Source: Xenorhabdus lircayensis
GTDB lineage: Bacteria > Pseudomonadota > Gammaproteobacteria > Enterobacterales > Enterobacteriaceae
Length of the DNA stretch: 64,000 nt
Direction: 5' to 3'
NCBI RefSeq assembly: GCF_016306625.1
Contig: NZ_JACOII010000031.1
Span: forward strand, 66,280 to 130,279
Shown: positions 27,858 through 38,420 of the stretch, piece after piece
Layout of the letters: every line of letters starts with the position of its first letter
Numbering within the stretch: the stretch's first letter is position 1
Translations under genes and position numbers: made by a program
Notes under the pieces: model-generated
What the model was told of the DNA's origin: nothing
What the model saw: the letters and a program-made list of their open reading frames with translations, nothing else
The model's database searches: none

Positions 27858-29243
27858 TAAACCTCCCAGTGCCTCACTGGGTAAAAGCTGGAGAGTGGCA
27901 CCGTGATACAGGCTGATTTCTTTAACAATGGTCAGCCCTAATCCTGCCCCCTCCAGCCCTGCGGCGTTATCCAATCGGTTGAATGCCATGAGCGATTGGC
28001 TAATCTCTTCTTGCGCGATACCCGGCCCTGAATCATCAATTTCAAGGCAACAATATTTTTTGTCCGGCGTCATGTTCACCCTGCCTGTCACCATGCCCAT
28101 TTTCGGGGTATATTTGATGGCATTGTCCAGCAAATTGGCGCACATTTCTGCTAACAGTACAGGCTCCCCTTTGATCCACAAGGCGTCTTCCCCTTCATAG
28201 CTCAAGTCAATATTTTTACTTTCTGCTTGCTGTAAACGGGAAAAGCAGGCTTGTTGCAACAGCTCCACAATATTGACTGGCTGATAATTTTGGATCGCCT
28301 CCTTTTCATGTAATTTAAGCTGTGATAGGTGCAATAAGCGATCGATCAGCGAAATCATGTTATCCAAGCTCTTGTTAATTGCTGTCAGGATTTTTTCTCT
28401 CTGTTCTGGCTTCTTATCACTGCGTGCCACCGCAACCTGTGTTTTCAATACAGCTAAAGGCGTCCTGAGCTGATGGGAAGCATCCGCGCTGAATCGCTCT
28501 TGGCGCCCAACCATTAATTTCAAGCGTTCGATATATCGGTTGAATGCCTGAAGTAAAGGGGAAAGTTCAGACCACGGTAAAATATCCGGTAATGGTGTGA
28601 GATCATTAGCGGAACGGCGGATCATAATGCCTGAAAGTTTTCGCAGCGGTTTAAGTAGCCGCTTTAACAAAATATAAGCAAGGAGCAACGTCAATAGTAC
28701 AACCGTGCCCTGACTCACCAACGAAGAGAGCAGTAATTGCTGGGCCATATATTGGCGGGAAATCACAGTTTCAGCCACCAATATCAGTGCCATTCCCATT
28801 ATGCCGCCCTCATTAATGGGCTGATACAGTGCCACCACACGTATCGGCTGCCCCTGATATTCCGCATCATAAAAATACGCCAGTGCCGTATACAAAGGTG
28901 AGCGCTGAATATGTTGTGGTATTAGAGAAAGGTCATCGTAACCAGAAATCGTCTTCCCTTCTGGTGAAATAACTTGATAGTAAAGGCGATCATTCGTATT
29001 ACGCTCAAAACTGTCCAAGACAACATAAGGCACATCAACGATCAAATGTTTATCTTGAACGATCAGACGTTCAGCAACCGTTCTTGCCGATGCAAGCAAG
29101 GTTCGATCATAAGCCAGCGTTGCGGCATTTTCCACACTGACGTATTGGCTATAAACAGAAGCACAACCCAGTAACAATAATGGCACCCCAAAAAACAACA
29201 GCAATTGATGGAATAATGATCGGGATATTTTGAAAAACCTCAT
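27810..29243 (-). CDS. tctE: Sensor histidine kinase, TctE type
   Basis: A 477-residue membrane kinase. An N-terminal span (about 12-32), a periplasmic sensor region of the TctE N-terminal type, a second span (about 168-190), a HAMP-like linker, the HisKA phosphoacceptor in FSADASHQLRTPLAVLKTQ near residue 255, and a HATPase domain with NLLDNAIKYTP and DDSGPGI. It should sense external tricarboxylates and phosphorylate the adjacent response regulator. Translationally coupled to tctD (stop and start overlap at 29243). The tail overlaps the eamA-type gene. Confidence 0.88.
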   Translation of the reverse strand: MRFFKISRSLFHQLLLFFGVPLLLLGCASVYSQYVSVENAATLAYDRTLLASARTVAERLIVQDKHLIVDVPYVVLDSFERNTNDRLYYQVISPEGKTISGYDDLSLIPQHIQRSPLYTALAYFYDAEYQGQPIRVVALYQPINEGGIMGMALILVAETVISRQYMAQQLLLSSLVSQGTVVLLTLLLAYILLKRLLKPLRKLSGIMIRRSANDLTPLPDILPWSELSPLLQAFNRYIERLKLMVGRQERFSADASHQLRTPLAVLKTQVAVARSDKKPEQREKILTAINKSLDNMISLIDRLLHLSQLKLHEKEAIQNYQPVNIVELLQQACFSRLQQAESKNIDLSYEGEDALWIKGEPVLLAEMCANLLDNAIKYTPKMGMVTGRVNMTPDKKYCCLEIDDSGPGIAQEEISQSLMAFNRLDNAAGLEGAGLGLTIVKEISLYHGATLQLLPSEALGGLLVRVVFRLSASERDA

Positions 29244-29908
29244 TATTTCTGTCGCTCCAACTGATATCCCAACCCGCGTAATGTGCCTATTCCCACATCG
29301 CTGTTGAGTAATTTTTTCCGCAACCGGTGCACATACAGTTCGATGCTTTGCGGGTTCGCGTCATCCGACAGAGAAAACACCTGCTCAAACAATTGTTGTT
29401 TAGAAACAGGGCGCCCTCGACGGTAAAACAGAGTTGTTAACACGGATAACTCTCTGGGAGTCAGTGCTAGCGGTACATTGTTCAATAGAAAATAACCTTC
29501 GTCTTCATAAACCAATGAACCGAATTTCTGTGTCTCTTGCGGATTACTTACGGCACGACGCAGCAATGCACGAATACGGGCTTCCAACTCTTGAAAATCA
29601 AAAGGCTTGGTTAAGTAATCATCAGCTCCAGCATTCAATCCATTGACACGATCCGTAACATCTATTCTGGCGGTTAATAACAAAACAGGTAAATTCTGCC
29701 CACGCTTACGCAACCGCGATAGCAGAGAAAGGCCATCCAGTCTGGGCAGAGCAACATCTAAAATCAGTAAGGCATAATTTTCAGTTTGCAAAAGCTGATC
29801 CGCCGCAATGCCATCTTCAGCCAAATCAACTGCAAACCCTGAATTACTTAGTGCTTCCAGAAGCCAATGTGATAAGTCAGGATGGTCTTCAACCAATAAG
29901 AGCCGCAT
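29243..29908 (-). CDS. tctD: Response regulator, TctD type
   Basis: A 221-residue OmpR/PhoB-family regulator. The receiver domain carries the phospho-acceptor Asp in LLILDVALPRLDGL near residue 51 and Lys in DDYLTKPFDFQEL. The C-terminal winged-helix domain contains LTPRELSVLTTLF and SIELYVHRLRKKL. It is divergent from tctCBA, with a 283-base gap that should hold both promoters, so it probably activates that transport operon in response to citrate or related acids. Confidence 0.9.
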   Translation of the reverse strand: MRLLLVEDHPDLSHWLLEALSNSGFAVDLAEDGIAADQLLQTENYALLILDVALPRLDGLSLLSRLRKRGQNLPVLLLTARIDVTDRVNGLNAGADDYLTKPFDFQELEARIRALLRRAVSNPQETQKFGSLVYEDEGYFLLNNVPLALTPRELSVLTTLFYRRGRPVSKQQLFEQVFSLSDDANPQSIELYVHRLRKKLLNSDVGIGTLRGLGYQLERQK

Positions 29909-30191
29909 GAATAATACCTACTATAAAAAATCAACCTGAGGAATAAAGCGGAGATATTACAGAGTTGCAATATTAAGATTCAGCAATTGTACGTGGGTTA
30001 ACAAAAAATATAATTTAAAACATTTTATTAACACAGAAATGCGAAACACTACGAAAATTAAGCGACTAAGGTCACATCCAGATAATTTTTGTTGTTAATG
30101 AAAGGTAATTGAAAGGTTTCAGTTCTATAAATAAAAATAGGCCAGAAATTTGTCACTCATATCCTTTACTGGCGCTATATGAGGAATCAAA

Positions 30192-31172
30192 ATGAAAACA
30201 TTCAATACCTTATTAACCGCTGCAAGCCTACTTCTTTGTACCAGTGCTTTTGCAACCTCTGCCTCTGCCCCCAATAGAACCGAATGTATTGCACCAGCCA
30301 AACCTGGTGGAGGCTTTGACCTAACCTGCAAACTAGTTCAGGTTTCATTATTGGATACCAAAACCATTAGCTCTCCAATGCGCGTAACATTCATGCCCGG
30401 TGGTGTCGGTGCGGTTGCCTATAATGCCATCATTGCCCAGCGGCCTGCTGAACCCGGCACTATCGTCGCCTTTTCCGGTGGTTCTCTGTTGAATCTTGCT
30501 CAAGGAAAATTCGGTCGTTATAACGTCAATGATGTACGCTGGCTAGCCAGTGTCGGTACAGACTACGGCATGATTGCTGTTCGTCATGACTCACCCTATA
30601 AAACTTTGGCTGATTTGATGGACGCTTTCAAAAAAGTACCCGACAGTATTGTATTTGGTGCAGGCGCCTCCATCGGCAGTCAGGATTGGATGAAAACAGC
30701 GTTACTGGCAAAAGAAGCAGGTGTTGATCCCCGCAAAATGCGTTATGTCGCATTTGAAGGGGGCGGTGAACCTATCACGGCTCTGTTAGGTAACCATATT
30801 CAAGTCATTTCCGGCGATCTAAGTGAAACTTTACCTTATCTCAAGGGCGATAAGATCCGTGTCCTTGCTGTCTATGCAGATAAACGCCTAGATGGCGATC
30901 TGGCAAATATTCCAACGGCAAAAGAACAGGGTTATGACCTCGTTTGGCCAGTCATTCGCGGTTTTTATGTAGGGCCAAAAGTCTCTGATGCACAATACCA
31001 GTGGTGGGTGGATACCTTTAAGGTGCTACAGCAAACCGCAGAGTTTAAAAAACAGCGTGATCTACGTGGATTATTTGAATTCAATATGGCTGGCAAAGAA
31101 CTGGATGACTATGTGAAAAAACAAGTTATCCAATATCATGAGATGGCCAAATCCTTTGGTTTAGCAAAATAA
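30192..31172 (+). CDS. tctC: Tripartite tricarboxylate transporter substrate-binding protein TctC
   Basis: A 326-residue periplasmic protein with a signal peptide (about 1-22, KTFNTLLTAASLLLCTSAFA). The Bug/TctC fold motifs are present: CIAPAKPGGGFDLTCKLVQ at the start of the mature protein and FMPGGVGAVAYNAI. It captures citrate, tricarballylate or a related carboxylate for the TctAB permease. First gene of tctCBA, with 13 bases to tctB. The exact ligand is not determined. Confidence 0.92.
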   Translation: MKTFNTLLTAASLLLCTSAFATSASAPNRTECIAPAKPGGGFDLTCKLVQVSLLDTKTISSPMRVTFMPGGVGAVAYNAIIAQRPAEPGTIVAFSGGSLLNLAQGKFGRYNVNDVRWLASVGTDYGMIAVRHDSPYKTLADLMDAFKKVPDSIVFGAGASIGSQDWMKTALLAKEAGVDPRKMRYVAFEGGGEPITALLGNHIQVISGDLSETLPYLKGDKIRVLAVYADKRLDGDLANIPTAKEQGYDLVWPVIRGFYVGPKVSDAQYQWWVDTFKVLQQTAEFKKQRDLRGLFEFNMAGKELDDYVKKQVIQYHEMAKSFGLAK

Positions 31173-31185
31173 CAGGGGTGGCATC

Positions 31186-31617
31186 ATGAGTGATCGTATC
31201 TTTGCTGCCATATGGCTAGTGCTATGTGGAATAGGACTGGTCATTGGCTGGAAAATTCATAGCGAATATAGCTATGAGCCTCTGGGCCCCCGACCATTTC
31301 CAATCGCTATTATTTCGTTAATGGCGTTCTGTGCATTGCTGTTGCTATTTAAAAAACCTGATTCCATCCAATGGCCGACACTACAAGTATTACGTCGCTT
31401 AGTTTTGTTAATTGCCTCACTCACCCTTTATGCATGGTCATTTGAGTGGCTGGGTTTTCCTCTGGCAACAACGTTATTGACCATCAGCGTGGCATTGTTA
31501 TTTAACGCCACACTTCCTGCGGCGGTTATTTCTGGCATATTTCTTGGTCTTTCTCTCTTTTTTGCCTTTGATCGCTTGTTAGGTGTCACACTGCCAGTCG
31601 GCAGTTGGCTCAGTTAA
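31186..31617 (+). CDS. tctB: Tripartite tricarboxylate transporter small membrane subunit TctB
   Basis: A 143-residue protein with four hydrophobic segments and the YEPLGPRPFPIAI motif typical of TctB. It is the small inner-membrane subunit partnering the large TctA channel. The preceding AGGGGTGG is a good ribosome site. It is directly followed by tctA with an 11-base gap. Confidence 0.9.
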   Translation: MSDRIFAAIWLVLCGIGLVIGWKIHSEYSYEPLGPRPFPIAIISLMAFCALLLLFKKPDSIQWPTLQVLRRLVLLIASLTLYAWSFEWLGFPLATTLLTISVALLFNATLPAAVISGIFLGLSLFFAFDRLLGVTLPVGSWLS

Positions 31618-31627
31618 GGAGATAACG

Positions 31628-33136
31628 ATGGATACTTGGATATACCTGAGCCAAGGTTTTGAAGTCGCATTAGTGCCCCAAAACTTGATTATTGCATTAA
31701 TAGGTTGTTTTATTGGTACTGTTGTTGGCTTACTGCCCGGCCTTGGCCCTATAAATGGCGTTGCGATCCTGCTGCCATTGGCTTTTGCATTAAAATTACC
31801 TGCTGAATCCGCCTTAATTTTATTGGCAACCGTCTACATTGGTTGTGAATATGGAGGACGCATTTCCTCGATCTTACTGAATGTCCCCGGAGATGCCGCC
31901 GCTATCATGACAGCCCTTGATGGTTATCCGATGGCAAAACAGGGGCGAGCGGGTGTTGCACTCTCTATTTCTGCCGTCAGTTCGTTCTGCGGTTCACTTT
32001 TGGCTATTACTGGTATCATTTTGTTTGCTCCTCTTCTGGCACAATGGTCTTTAGCGTTCGGGCCTGCTGAGTATTTTGCACTGATGGTTTTTGCCATTGC
32101 CTGTCTTGGCAGCATGATGAGCCAAAACCCCGTAAAATCATTATTGGCAGCTTTAATCGGTCTGGGGTTGGCAACCGTAGGCGTGGATGCGAATACGGGA
32201 GTTTATCGTTTCACCTTCAATAGCGTGCATCTTTCCGATGGGATTCAATTCATTGTCGTCGTTATTGGCCTGTTTTCAGTCAGTGAAATTTTGTTGATGC
32301 TGGAGAGCACCTCTGCGGGACAAAAAGTAATCAGAAAAACAGGACGTCTGCTATTCAACAGAAAAGAAGCGGCTGCCTGTGTAGGGCCAACATTGCGCTC
32401 CTCAGTAATTGGTTTCTTCGTGGGTATATTGCCCGGCGCAGGGGCAACAATCGCCAGTGCAATCACGTATATGACAGAAAAACGGATCAGCGGTAACAGT
32501 GATTCATTTGGCAAAGGTGATATTCGCGGCGTAGCTGCACCAGAAGCGGCTAATAATGCTTCTGCGTGTGGTTCATTCATCCCGATGCTCACTCTCGGTG
32601 TCCCCGGTTCAGGCACAACAGCTGTAATGATAGGCGCCCTGACCCTTTATAACATCACACCCGGCCCCGCTATGTTCACAGAACAACCAGATATCGTCTG
32701 GGGTCTCATTGCCGCCTTATTGATTGCCAATATCTTGTTGCTGATCATGAATATTCCGATGATTGGACTGTTTACCCGCATGCTGAATATTCCGATGTGG
32801 TTTCTGGTTCCTTCAATAGCTACTGTTTCCGCAGTCGGGGTGTACGCAGTCCACAGTACCACATTCGATCTAATGTTGATGGTTGGGTTAGGTGTTTTCG
32901 GTTATATTCTCCGAAAAATGAATTTTCCAATGTCACCACTGATCTTAGGGTTCGTCTTAGGCGAAATGCTGGAACAAAATCTGCGACGTGCGCTATCAAT
33001 CAGTAATGGGAATTTCGAGATCCTGTGGAGTAGCGCTATTGCTCAAGTTCTGCTGGTTCTGGCGATATTGGTGATTATTATTCCACCTGTTTTACGCATC
33101 ATGAATAAACGTCGTAATAAAATCATGGCACCATAA
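31628..33136 (+). CDS. tctA: Tripartite tricarboxylate transporter large membrane subunit TctA
   Basis: Start ATG 31628 is chosen because AAGGAG overlaps the tctB stop and lies 7 bases upstream; the in-frame ATG at 31583 lies inside tctB. A 502-residue protein with about 11-12 membrane helices. TctA signatures are [43 protein letters not shown] and the second-half repeat [12 protein letters not shown] and [16 protein letters not shown]. It conducts the sodium-coupled uptake of the ligand delivered by TctC. Last gene of the operon. Confidence 0.92.
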   Translation: MDTWIYLSQGFEVALVPQNLIIALIGCFIGTVVGLLPGLGPINGVAILLPLAFALKLPAESALILLATVYIGCEYGGRISSILLNVPGDAAAIMTALDGYPMAKQGRAGVALSISAVSSFCGSLLAITGIILFAPLLAQWSLAFGPAEYFALMVFAIACLGSMMSQNPVKSLLAALIGLGLATVGVDANTGVYRFTFNSVHLSDGIQFIVVVIGLFSVSEILLMLESTSAGQKVIRKTGRLLFNRKEAAACVGPTLRSSVIGFFVGILPGAGATIASAITYMTEKRISGNSDSFGKGDIRGVAAPEAANNASACGSFIPMLTLGVPGSGTTAVMIGALTLYNITPGPAMFTEQPDIVWGLIAALLIANILLLIMNIPMIGLFTRMLNIPMWFLVPSIATVSAVGVYAVHSTTFDLMLMVGLGVFGYILRKMNFPMSPLILGFVLGEMLEQNLRRALSISNGNFEILWSSAIAQVLLVLAILVIIIPPVLRIMNKRRNKIMAP

Positions 33137-33143
33137 TTAAAAT

Positions 33144-33180
33144 AGCCAATCCATTGATTATGTAGATTGGCTTTCATTCT
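33144..33180. terminator. Bidirectional terminator between tctA and fabB
   Basis: AGCCAATC and GATTGGCT form an 8-bp stem with a 13-base loop. TTTCATTCT follows on the plus strand and ATTTTAATT on the minus strand. It would serve both convergent genes. Confidence 0.65.
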
Positions 33181-33210
33181 AGCTGATGATTTTTTTCAGT
33201 ATTTAAAGGA

Positions 33211-34425
33211 TCAGTCTGAATACTTGCGCATCACCAGGGATGCATTTGTACCGCCGAACCCGAAGCTATTGGACATTACCGTTCTTAGCTCGCGTTCGGT
33301 AGGTTCAGTGATAATATTCATACCCAATGCTTTTTCATCTAGATCTTCAATATTGATACTTGGTGCAATAATACCATGCTCCAACATCAGCAGACTGTAA
33401 ATCGTTTCGTGAGCACCAGCCGCACCCAGTGAATGCCCAGTCATCGCTTTAGTAGCAGAAATAGCAGGTGTATCATCACCAAAAACTTCTCTGATGGCTT
33501 CCAGCTCTTTCAGATCACCAATTGGTGTCGAAGTTCCGTGGGTATTGATGTAATCAACTCCACCTTCAATACCGTCTAACGCCATCTTCATACAGCGGAC
33601 AGCCCCTTCCCCAGAAGGCGCAACCATATCCGCACCATCTGAATTTGCCCCATAACCAATAACTTCAGCGTAAATATGTGCACCACGGGCCAATGCATGT
33701 TCTAATTCTTCAACAACGACAATACCGCCCCCCCCCGCAATCACAAAACCATCGCGGTTCTGATCATAAGTACGGGAAGCTAGTTCTGGCGTTTCATTAT
33801 ATTTAGTGGAAAGCGCTCCCATAGCATCGAATTCACAAGCCATTTCCCAACTTAATTCTTCGCCGCCACCAGCAAAAATAATATCTTGCTTACCGAGTTG
33901 AATGAGTTCAACAGCGTGACCGATACAGTGTGCAGAAGTCGAGCAGGCAGAACTGATGGAGTAGTTGACACCTTTGATTTTGAAAGGTGTTGCTAAACAA
34001 GCTGATACGCCGGAAGCCATTGCACGCGTAACCATATAAGGCCCAACGCCACGTAATCCACGGGAACGCATACCATCTGAACCAGCAACTTGGTTATATG
34101 GAGAACCGCCACCTGAACCAACAACTAATCCAGTACGAAGATTGGAAACTTGTTCATCGGACAGACCTGAATCTTTAATCGCCTCATCCATTGACAGATA
34201 AGCATAAATAGATGCGTCGCTCATAAAACGTTGGACTTTACGGTCAATCAAGCCTGACGTATCCAGTTTCACGCTGCCCCAAACATGGCTGCGCATTCCC
34301 ATCTCTTTAAATTTTTCTGAGAAAGTTATCCCGGAACGGCCTTCTTTCAGAGATTCCAGCACCTCTTTCTGGTTATTACCAATACTGGAAATAATCCCCA
34401 GACCAGTGATTACTGCACGTTTCAT
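33211..34425 (-). CDS. fabB: 3-oxoacyl-ACP synthase I FabB
   Basis: A 404-residue condensing enzyme of type II fatty-acid synthesis, required for elongation of unsaturated acyl chains. The catalytic Cys lies in [12 protein letters not shown] near residue 163, with histidines in [11 protein letters not shown] and [12 protein letters not shown]. The N-terminus [17 protein letters not shown] is the family start. It is divergent from mnmC, as in E. coli. The leader carries a palindrome resembling the FabR operator and an adjacent FadR-like site. Confidence 0.95.
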   Translation of the reverse strand: MKRAVITGLGIISSIGNNQKEVLESLKEGRSGITFSEKFKEMGMRSHVWGSVKLDTSGLIDRKVQRFMSDASIYAYLSMDEAIKDSGLSDEQVSNLRTGLVVGSGGGSPYNQVAGSDGMRSRGLRGVGPYMVTRAMASGVSACLATPFKIKGVNYSISSACSTSAHCIGHAVELIQLGKQDIIFAGGGEELSWEMACEFDAMGALSTKYNETPELASRTYDQNRDGFVIAGGGGIVVVEELEHALARGAHIYAEVIGYGANSDGADMVAPSGEGAVRCMKMALDGIEGGVDYINTHGTSTPIGDLKELEAIREVFGDDTPAISATKAMTGHSLGAAGAHETIYSLLMLEHGIIAPSINIEDLDEKALGMNIITEPTERELRTVMSNSFGFGGTNASLVMRKYSD

Positions 34426-34476
34426 TACTTACCTCATCAATATGTTTATCTGCGGGATTTCTTTACCCGCACTTTA

Positions 34477-34492
34477 GCGTACACTTGTACGC
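34477..34492 (-). promoter_or_regulatory. FabR-like palindromic operator of fabB
   Basis: GCGTACACTTGTACGC is a near-perfect palindrome 52 bases before the fabB start, matching in form the FabR site known in enterobacterial fabA and fabB promoters. FabR represses with unsaturated acyl-CoA or acyl-ACP. Confidence 0.65.
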
Positions 34493-34494
34493 CG

Positions 34495-34511
34495 AACAAG
34501 TCCGATCAGGT
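34495..34511 (-). promoter_or_regulatory. FadR-like site upstream of fabB
   Basis: On the minus strand CTGATCGGACTTGTT matches the FadR core (CTGGTCCGACnTGTT) at all but two fixed positions. It sits immediately upstream of the FabR-like palindrome, the arrangement used in E. coli for FadR activation of fabB. Confidence 0.6.
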
Positions 34512-34629
34512 TAAAAATTCACAGAAAAATTGATCTGGACTCAGCCCTTAAGCTCTACCATGGGTGGTGCAACCAAATTAAGACCGTTAAAATCCCTATA
34601 TTATTCTTCTCAACAGTGCAGGAGTTATT

Positions 34630-36678
34630 GTGAAAAACAGTGCTATCAGCAGCGCAACCCTAAGCTGGAACGAACAGGGCACCCCTATTTCAGAGCAGTT
34701 TGATGATGTTTATTTTTCAAATCAAGATGGCTTGGAAGAAACTTTGTATGTATTTTTAAAAGGAAATAATTTTCCTCAACGCTTTAACACACATTCCCGT
34801 TCAGACTGCGTCATTGCAGAAACAGGATTCGGTACTGGTTTGAATTTCCTGACGCTTTGGCGAGCATTTTCTCTTTTTAGACAGCAAAGTCCTGAAGCCT
34901 CCTTAAAACGACTTCATTATGTCAGTTTTGAAAAATATCCATTAAAGCCAGCCGACCTGAAAACTGCACACCAACGTTGGCCTGAACTTCAGGTGTTTTC
35001 TGAACAATTATGTCAACAATGGCCCTTACCGCTGGCGGGCTGCCATAGGTTAATTCTTGATAATGGCGCAATCACATTGGATCTATGGTTTGGGGATGTA
35101 AATGATCTATTACCTAAGATAACTTCAAGCCTGACGGGGAAAATTGATGCCTGGTTTTTAGATGGTTTTGCTCCATCCAAAAACCCACAGATGTGGAGCG
35201 AACAACTGTTCGCTGCAATGGCAAAATTTTGTCGTCCTGAAGGTACATTCGCAACCTTCACCTCTGCCGGTATAGTTCGCCGGGGATTACAGGAAGCCGG
35301 TTTTACTGTCATGAAAGTTAAAGGATTTGGGCATAAAAGAGAAATGCTGACTGGCATTTTATCTCCATCGACCAGCGCCCTCTCCTTATCTCATACTCCA
35401 TGGTTTGCTCGCCAAGCGGCTATCTATACCGATGATATTGCCATTATCGGTGGCGGTCTTGCCAGTGCAATGACCGCACTTGCCTTATTACGTCGTGGTG
35501 CTAAAGTCACGTTATATTGTCAGGATGAACAACCTGCTCAGAATGCATCAGGCAATCAACAGGGAGCCCTTTATCCCTTACTGAATGGTTGTGACGATCC
35601 ACTAGAACGTTTCTTCACATCGGCGTTCACCTTTGCCCGTCGTCAGTATGATCAGTTGCTTGATGAAAATGTATTGTTTGATCATCAATGGTGCGGTGTC
35701 AGCCAGTTAGCTTACGATGAAAAAAGCGGTAAAAAAATTGACAAAATGCTGCAAACATTATGGCCATCAGAAATTGCAATTGGCATGGATCGCCAACAAT
35801 TAAGCCACGTGAGTGGATTGGATGTGAATTATCATGGCATTCACTATCCACAAGGAGGGTGGTTATACCCCGCACAATTAACTCAGACGGCAATTAAACA
35901 TGCAGAACAACGTGGAATGCGAATTTATTTCAATCATAAAGTGACACAGCTAATTCAAGATGAAAACGGCTGGCAGTTACAGATTGAACATCAGGAAAAC
36001 CTACAACATAAAAACCATAACGTTGTCATTATTGCCAACGGTCACTGTCTATCTGAATTTGAGCAAACTCAAAAACTTCCTGTAACCGCTGTCCGCGGTC
36101 AAGTTAGCCATATCCCAACCACGGACAGTCTCAGTCAATTGAAAAGCGTGCTATGTTACAATGGCTACATAACGCCTGTTAATCCCCATAATCAATATCA
36201 CTGTATCGGTGCCAGCTACCAACGCCAACAACTGGACACTCAGTACTCTTCTCTCGAACAACAAGAAAACCGTACTCGTTTATTGAAATGTTTTCCTGAT
36301 GTCGATTGGGTACAGCAAGTTGATATTTCGGAAGAAAAATCCCGCCAAGGTATACGGTGTGTCATTCGGGATCATATGCCGATGGTTGGAAACGTCCCAG
36401 CCCTCAGTGAAATTATGGAGAAATACTCTGATTTATCTCAACGAATAAATACTGATGAACGTGTTGAAGAGTCCCCTTGTTACCCTGATTTATTTGTTCT
36501 CGGAGCATTAGGTTCCCGTGGATTATGTTCCGCGCCTTTGAGTGCTGAATTACTGGCCAGTCAGATTTTTGGGGAAGCTTTACCGCTTGATGATGAAACA
36601 TTAGCCGCCTTACACCCAAACCGCTTTTGGGTCAGAAAACTATTACGCGGTAAAGCCATTAAAACAGAAAAACCTTAA
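34630..36678 (+). CDS. mnmC: tRNA 5-methylaminomethyl-2-thiouridine biosynthesis bifunctional protein MnmC
   Basis: The start is GTG 34630, 8 bases after CAGGAG. A 682-residue fusion. The N-terminal SAM-dependent methyltransferase contains [11 protein letters not shown] and [17 protein letters not shown] (about 1-245). The C-terminal FAD-dependent oxidoreductase contains [21 protein letters not shown] and ends with [15 protein letters not shown]. It performs the last two steps of mnm5s2U34 formation in tRNA. Divergent from fabB as in E. coli. Confidence 0.95.
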   Translation: MKNSAISSATLSWNEQGTPISEQFDDVYFSNQDGLEETLYVFLKGNNFPQRFNTHSRSDCVIAETGFGTGLNFLTLWRAFSLFRQQSPEASLKRLHYVSFEKYPLKPADLKTAHQRWPELQVFSEQLCQQWPLPLAGCHRLILDNGAITLDLWFGDVNDLLPKITSSLTGKIDAWFLDGFAPSKNPQMWSEQLFAAMAKFCRPEGTFATFTSAGIVRRGLQEAGFTVMKVKGFGHKREMLTGILSPSTSALSLSHTPWFARQAAIYTDDIAIIGGGLASAMTALALLRRGAKVTLYCQDEQPAQNASGNQQGALYPLLNGCDDPLERFFTSAFTFARRQYDQLLDENVLFDHQWCGVSQLAYDEKSGKKIDKMLQTLWPSEIAIGMDRQQLSHVSGLDVNYHGIHYPQGGWLYPAQLTQTAIKHAEQRGMRIYFNHKVTQLIQDENGWQLQIEHQENLQHKNHNVVIIANGHCLSEFEQTQKLPVTAVRGQVSHIPTTDSLSQLKSVLCYNGYITPVNPHNQYHCIGASYQRQQLDTQYSSLEQQENRTRLLKCFPDVDWVQQVDISEEKSRQGIRCVIRDHMPMVGNVPALSEIMEKYSDLSQRINTDERVEESPCYPDLFVLGALGSRGLCSAPLSAELLASQIFGEALPLDDETLAALHPNRFWVRKLLRGKAIKTEKP

Positions 36679-36760
36679 AGCAAGTTATACTTCTGCATCA
36701 GGTATGGAAAACCAGATATGGAAAATATAGTGCCTGATGCAAACTACAGAATTTCCATTC

Positions 36761-37300
36761 TCAAAAATCAGCACAACGCTCAGATACAGTGATCAAACGT
36801 TTCATTGCACAGCGTTGTTCTTCAGCAAACCCGTAACCAATTTCACTTTGTAAAATTTGATGTAATGCTTCAGTAAGCTGCTGAGGGCCTAAAATGTCAA
36901 ATCCCAATCTATGATAAAAAGGGGCGTTCCAATTAACATGACGAAAAGTTGTCAATGTAACGACTTGAAGATAACGCTGCTCCGCAACTTGAACCACTTT
37001 ATCAATCAATGCCTTTCCGATACCTTTCCTCTGCCAATCTCCATGTACGGAAAGTTCCATAATATGTAACCCATCATCTAACGGCTTAGTCAAAATAAAG
37101 CCAATAGGCTGAGAGTTTTCGCTAAGGGCAACCCAGCTATTGCCTTGCAAAATATAATCCAGATGTTGTTGCTCGGTTTGTACATGACCCTCCGCTATCC
37201 AAGATAAGTCAGGTACAAAACGAAACAATTGCGCAGCAGAATGCTCTACTGCGGGTAACTTGCTTACATCTGATTTCTGTGTTAAGCGAATAGAAAACAT
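36761..37300 (-). CDS. GNAT-family N-acetyltransferase
   Basis: A 179-residue protein with the GNAT fold. The acetyl-CoA-binding motif is GDWQRKGIGKALIDKVVQ near residue 96, followed by TTFRHVNWNAPFYHRLGFDILGP, the typical beta5/alpha4 region. The substrate cannot be read from sequence; the N-terminal part resembles small-molecule acetyltransferases rather than ribosomal ones. It is convergent with mnmC. An accessory position between mnmC and yfcL, so it may be a lineage-specific insertion. Confidence 0.8.
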   Translation of the reverse strand: MFSIRLTQKSDVSKLPAVEHSAAQLFRFVPDLSWIAEGHVQTEQQHLDYILQGNSWVALSENSQPIGFILTKPLDDGLHIMELSVHGDWQRKGIGKALIDKVVQVAEQRYLQVVTLTTFRHVNWNAPFYHRLGFDILGPQQLTEALHQILQSEIGYGFAEEQRCAMKRLITVSERCADF

Positions 37301-37435
37301 AGTTTACCTTGGTAATTCCTAAAATTTAGCCCCTTCATTAATACCAGCAATAAAAAAATAAACAAACAGACAAGAAGAAAAAAACAAATCAAACTTAAAT
37401 AAGTTAAGATTTTTATTTAATACTTTAGTGAATAT

Positions 37436-37999
37436 TCAAAACATAAATCTTATGGAGGCAATAATCACACCAGAAACACCAAGCATTATTGTCACCATCC
37501 ATTTTGTTTGAGAAACTATTTTATCGGATAGATCCTTATGTACAGATGATATGTCTTTATGTACAGATGATATGTCCTTGCGTATAGATGATATATCCTT
37601 GCGCATTGATACCATTTCACTATTCAACAACGAAATATTACTACGTACAGATACCATATTACTCTGCAAGGATGATATATCACTGCGTGCAGATACCACT
37701 TCATTACTCAACCACGACATATCACCACGCAAAGAGGATACTTCTTTATAGATCAATGTATTAATCACCTCGACATCCGCTTTTGTCGCATAATTTGATT
37801 TTATGACAGCAACATCCGTTTTTATTTTGGCAACATCTGACTCCAAATTTTCAACTCTTTTTTCCAATGTCGTATTCATCATTTTTTTCTCAACAAATTT
37901 TAAGTAACTAGAATTTATCGATTCAGGTAACAGAGGTGTTTTTTTATTTTCAGCATGATCACTGTAACCACTTTGAACAAAACTATTTTTCAGCTTCAT
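37436..37999 (-). CDS. Heptad-repeat coiled-coil protein with C-terminal membrane anchor
   Basis: Start ATG 37999 has CAGGAG 8 bases upstream; a later start at the MM of [17 protein letters not shown] (near 37880) is also possible. A 187-residue protein. The N-terminal third is polar, followed by [29 protein letters not shown], then about ten 7-residue repeats of the form SxRxDIS (residues about 87-156), then [23 protein letters not shown], one C-terminal membrane span. The repeats are encoded by a 21-bp DNA array. Function is unknown. The design, a coiled coil tethered to membrane by its C-terminus, resembles DUF1640 or Bdr-type proteins. Confidence 0.75.
   Translation of the reverse strand: MKLKNSFVQSGYSDHAENKKTPLLPESINSSYLKFVEKKMMNTTLEKRVENLESDVAKIKTDVAVIKSNYATKADVEVINTLIYKEVSSLRGDMSWLSNEVVSARSDISSLQSNMVSVRSNISLLNSEMVSMRKDISSIRKDISSVHKDISSVHKDLSDKIVSQTKWMVTIMLGVSGVIIASIRFMF
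37532..37741. repeat. 21-bp coding tandem repeat, 10 units
   Basis: Ten consecutive 21-bp units, for example gtctttatgtacagatgatat (37553) and gtccttgcgtatagatgatat (37574). Units near 37532-37594 are almost identical; later units diverge. Each encodes one heptad of the coiled coil, so unit number changes would lengthen or shorten the rod without shifting frame. Confidence 0.85.
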
Positions 38000-38133
38000 C
38001 GCACTATCTCCTGAAGTATCCTTTTCCAATTTTGATTTCTCAAAAGTAACTCATCTATTTTTCTAATAAGAAATTTTATTGATTTTTTTACTTAGAGAGC
38101 TTCCCCCTATTCCATTAGGCTCTTAATAGTCAA

Positions 38134-38420
38134 TTAAATTGTAATGATAAGAGTTATAGCAAGAACTAACATCATTATTATTGCCAACCATTTGGTCTGA
38201 TCAATGATTTGTTCGTAACCTGAGATATTTTATCGTACAACTGAGATATCTTATTGTATATAGACGAAATTTATCCATAAATAATCTTCTTAACCGACTC
38301 AATATTTTTTGGTGTGATGCTGTTAGATTTTATAACATAAATATCCTTTTTTAACAGTGAAATATCTAATTTCATACACTCACCTTTTTTCTCCAATTCC
38401 GATAATCGTGTATCAATACC
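38134..38420 (-). pseudogene. Decayed paralogue of the coiled-coil membrane protein
   Basis: On the minus strand a fragment reads RLSELEKKGECMKLDISLLKKDIYVIKSNSITPKNIESVKKIIYG then stop, aligning with [37 protein letters not shown] of the neighbour. After a frame change, ISSIYNKISQLYDKISQV and then EQIIDQTKWLAIIMMLVLAITLIITI match the heptads and the C-terminal membrane anchor. At least one stop and one frameshift break it. The parts are in the same order as in the intact gene, so it is a tandem duplicate in decay with far fewer repeats. Confidence 0.75.

Noticed and set aside
37532..37741. Possible CRISPR array from regularly spaced repeats
   Set aside because: Repeats are 21 bp, contiguous without spacers, and in frame within a coiled-coil gene; there is no cas gene nearby.
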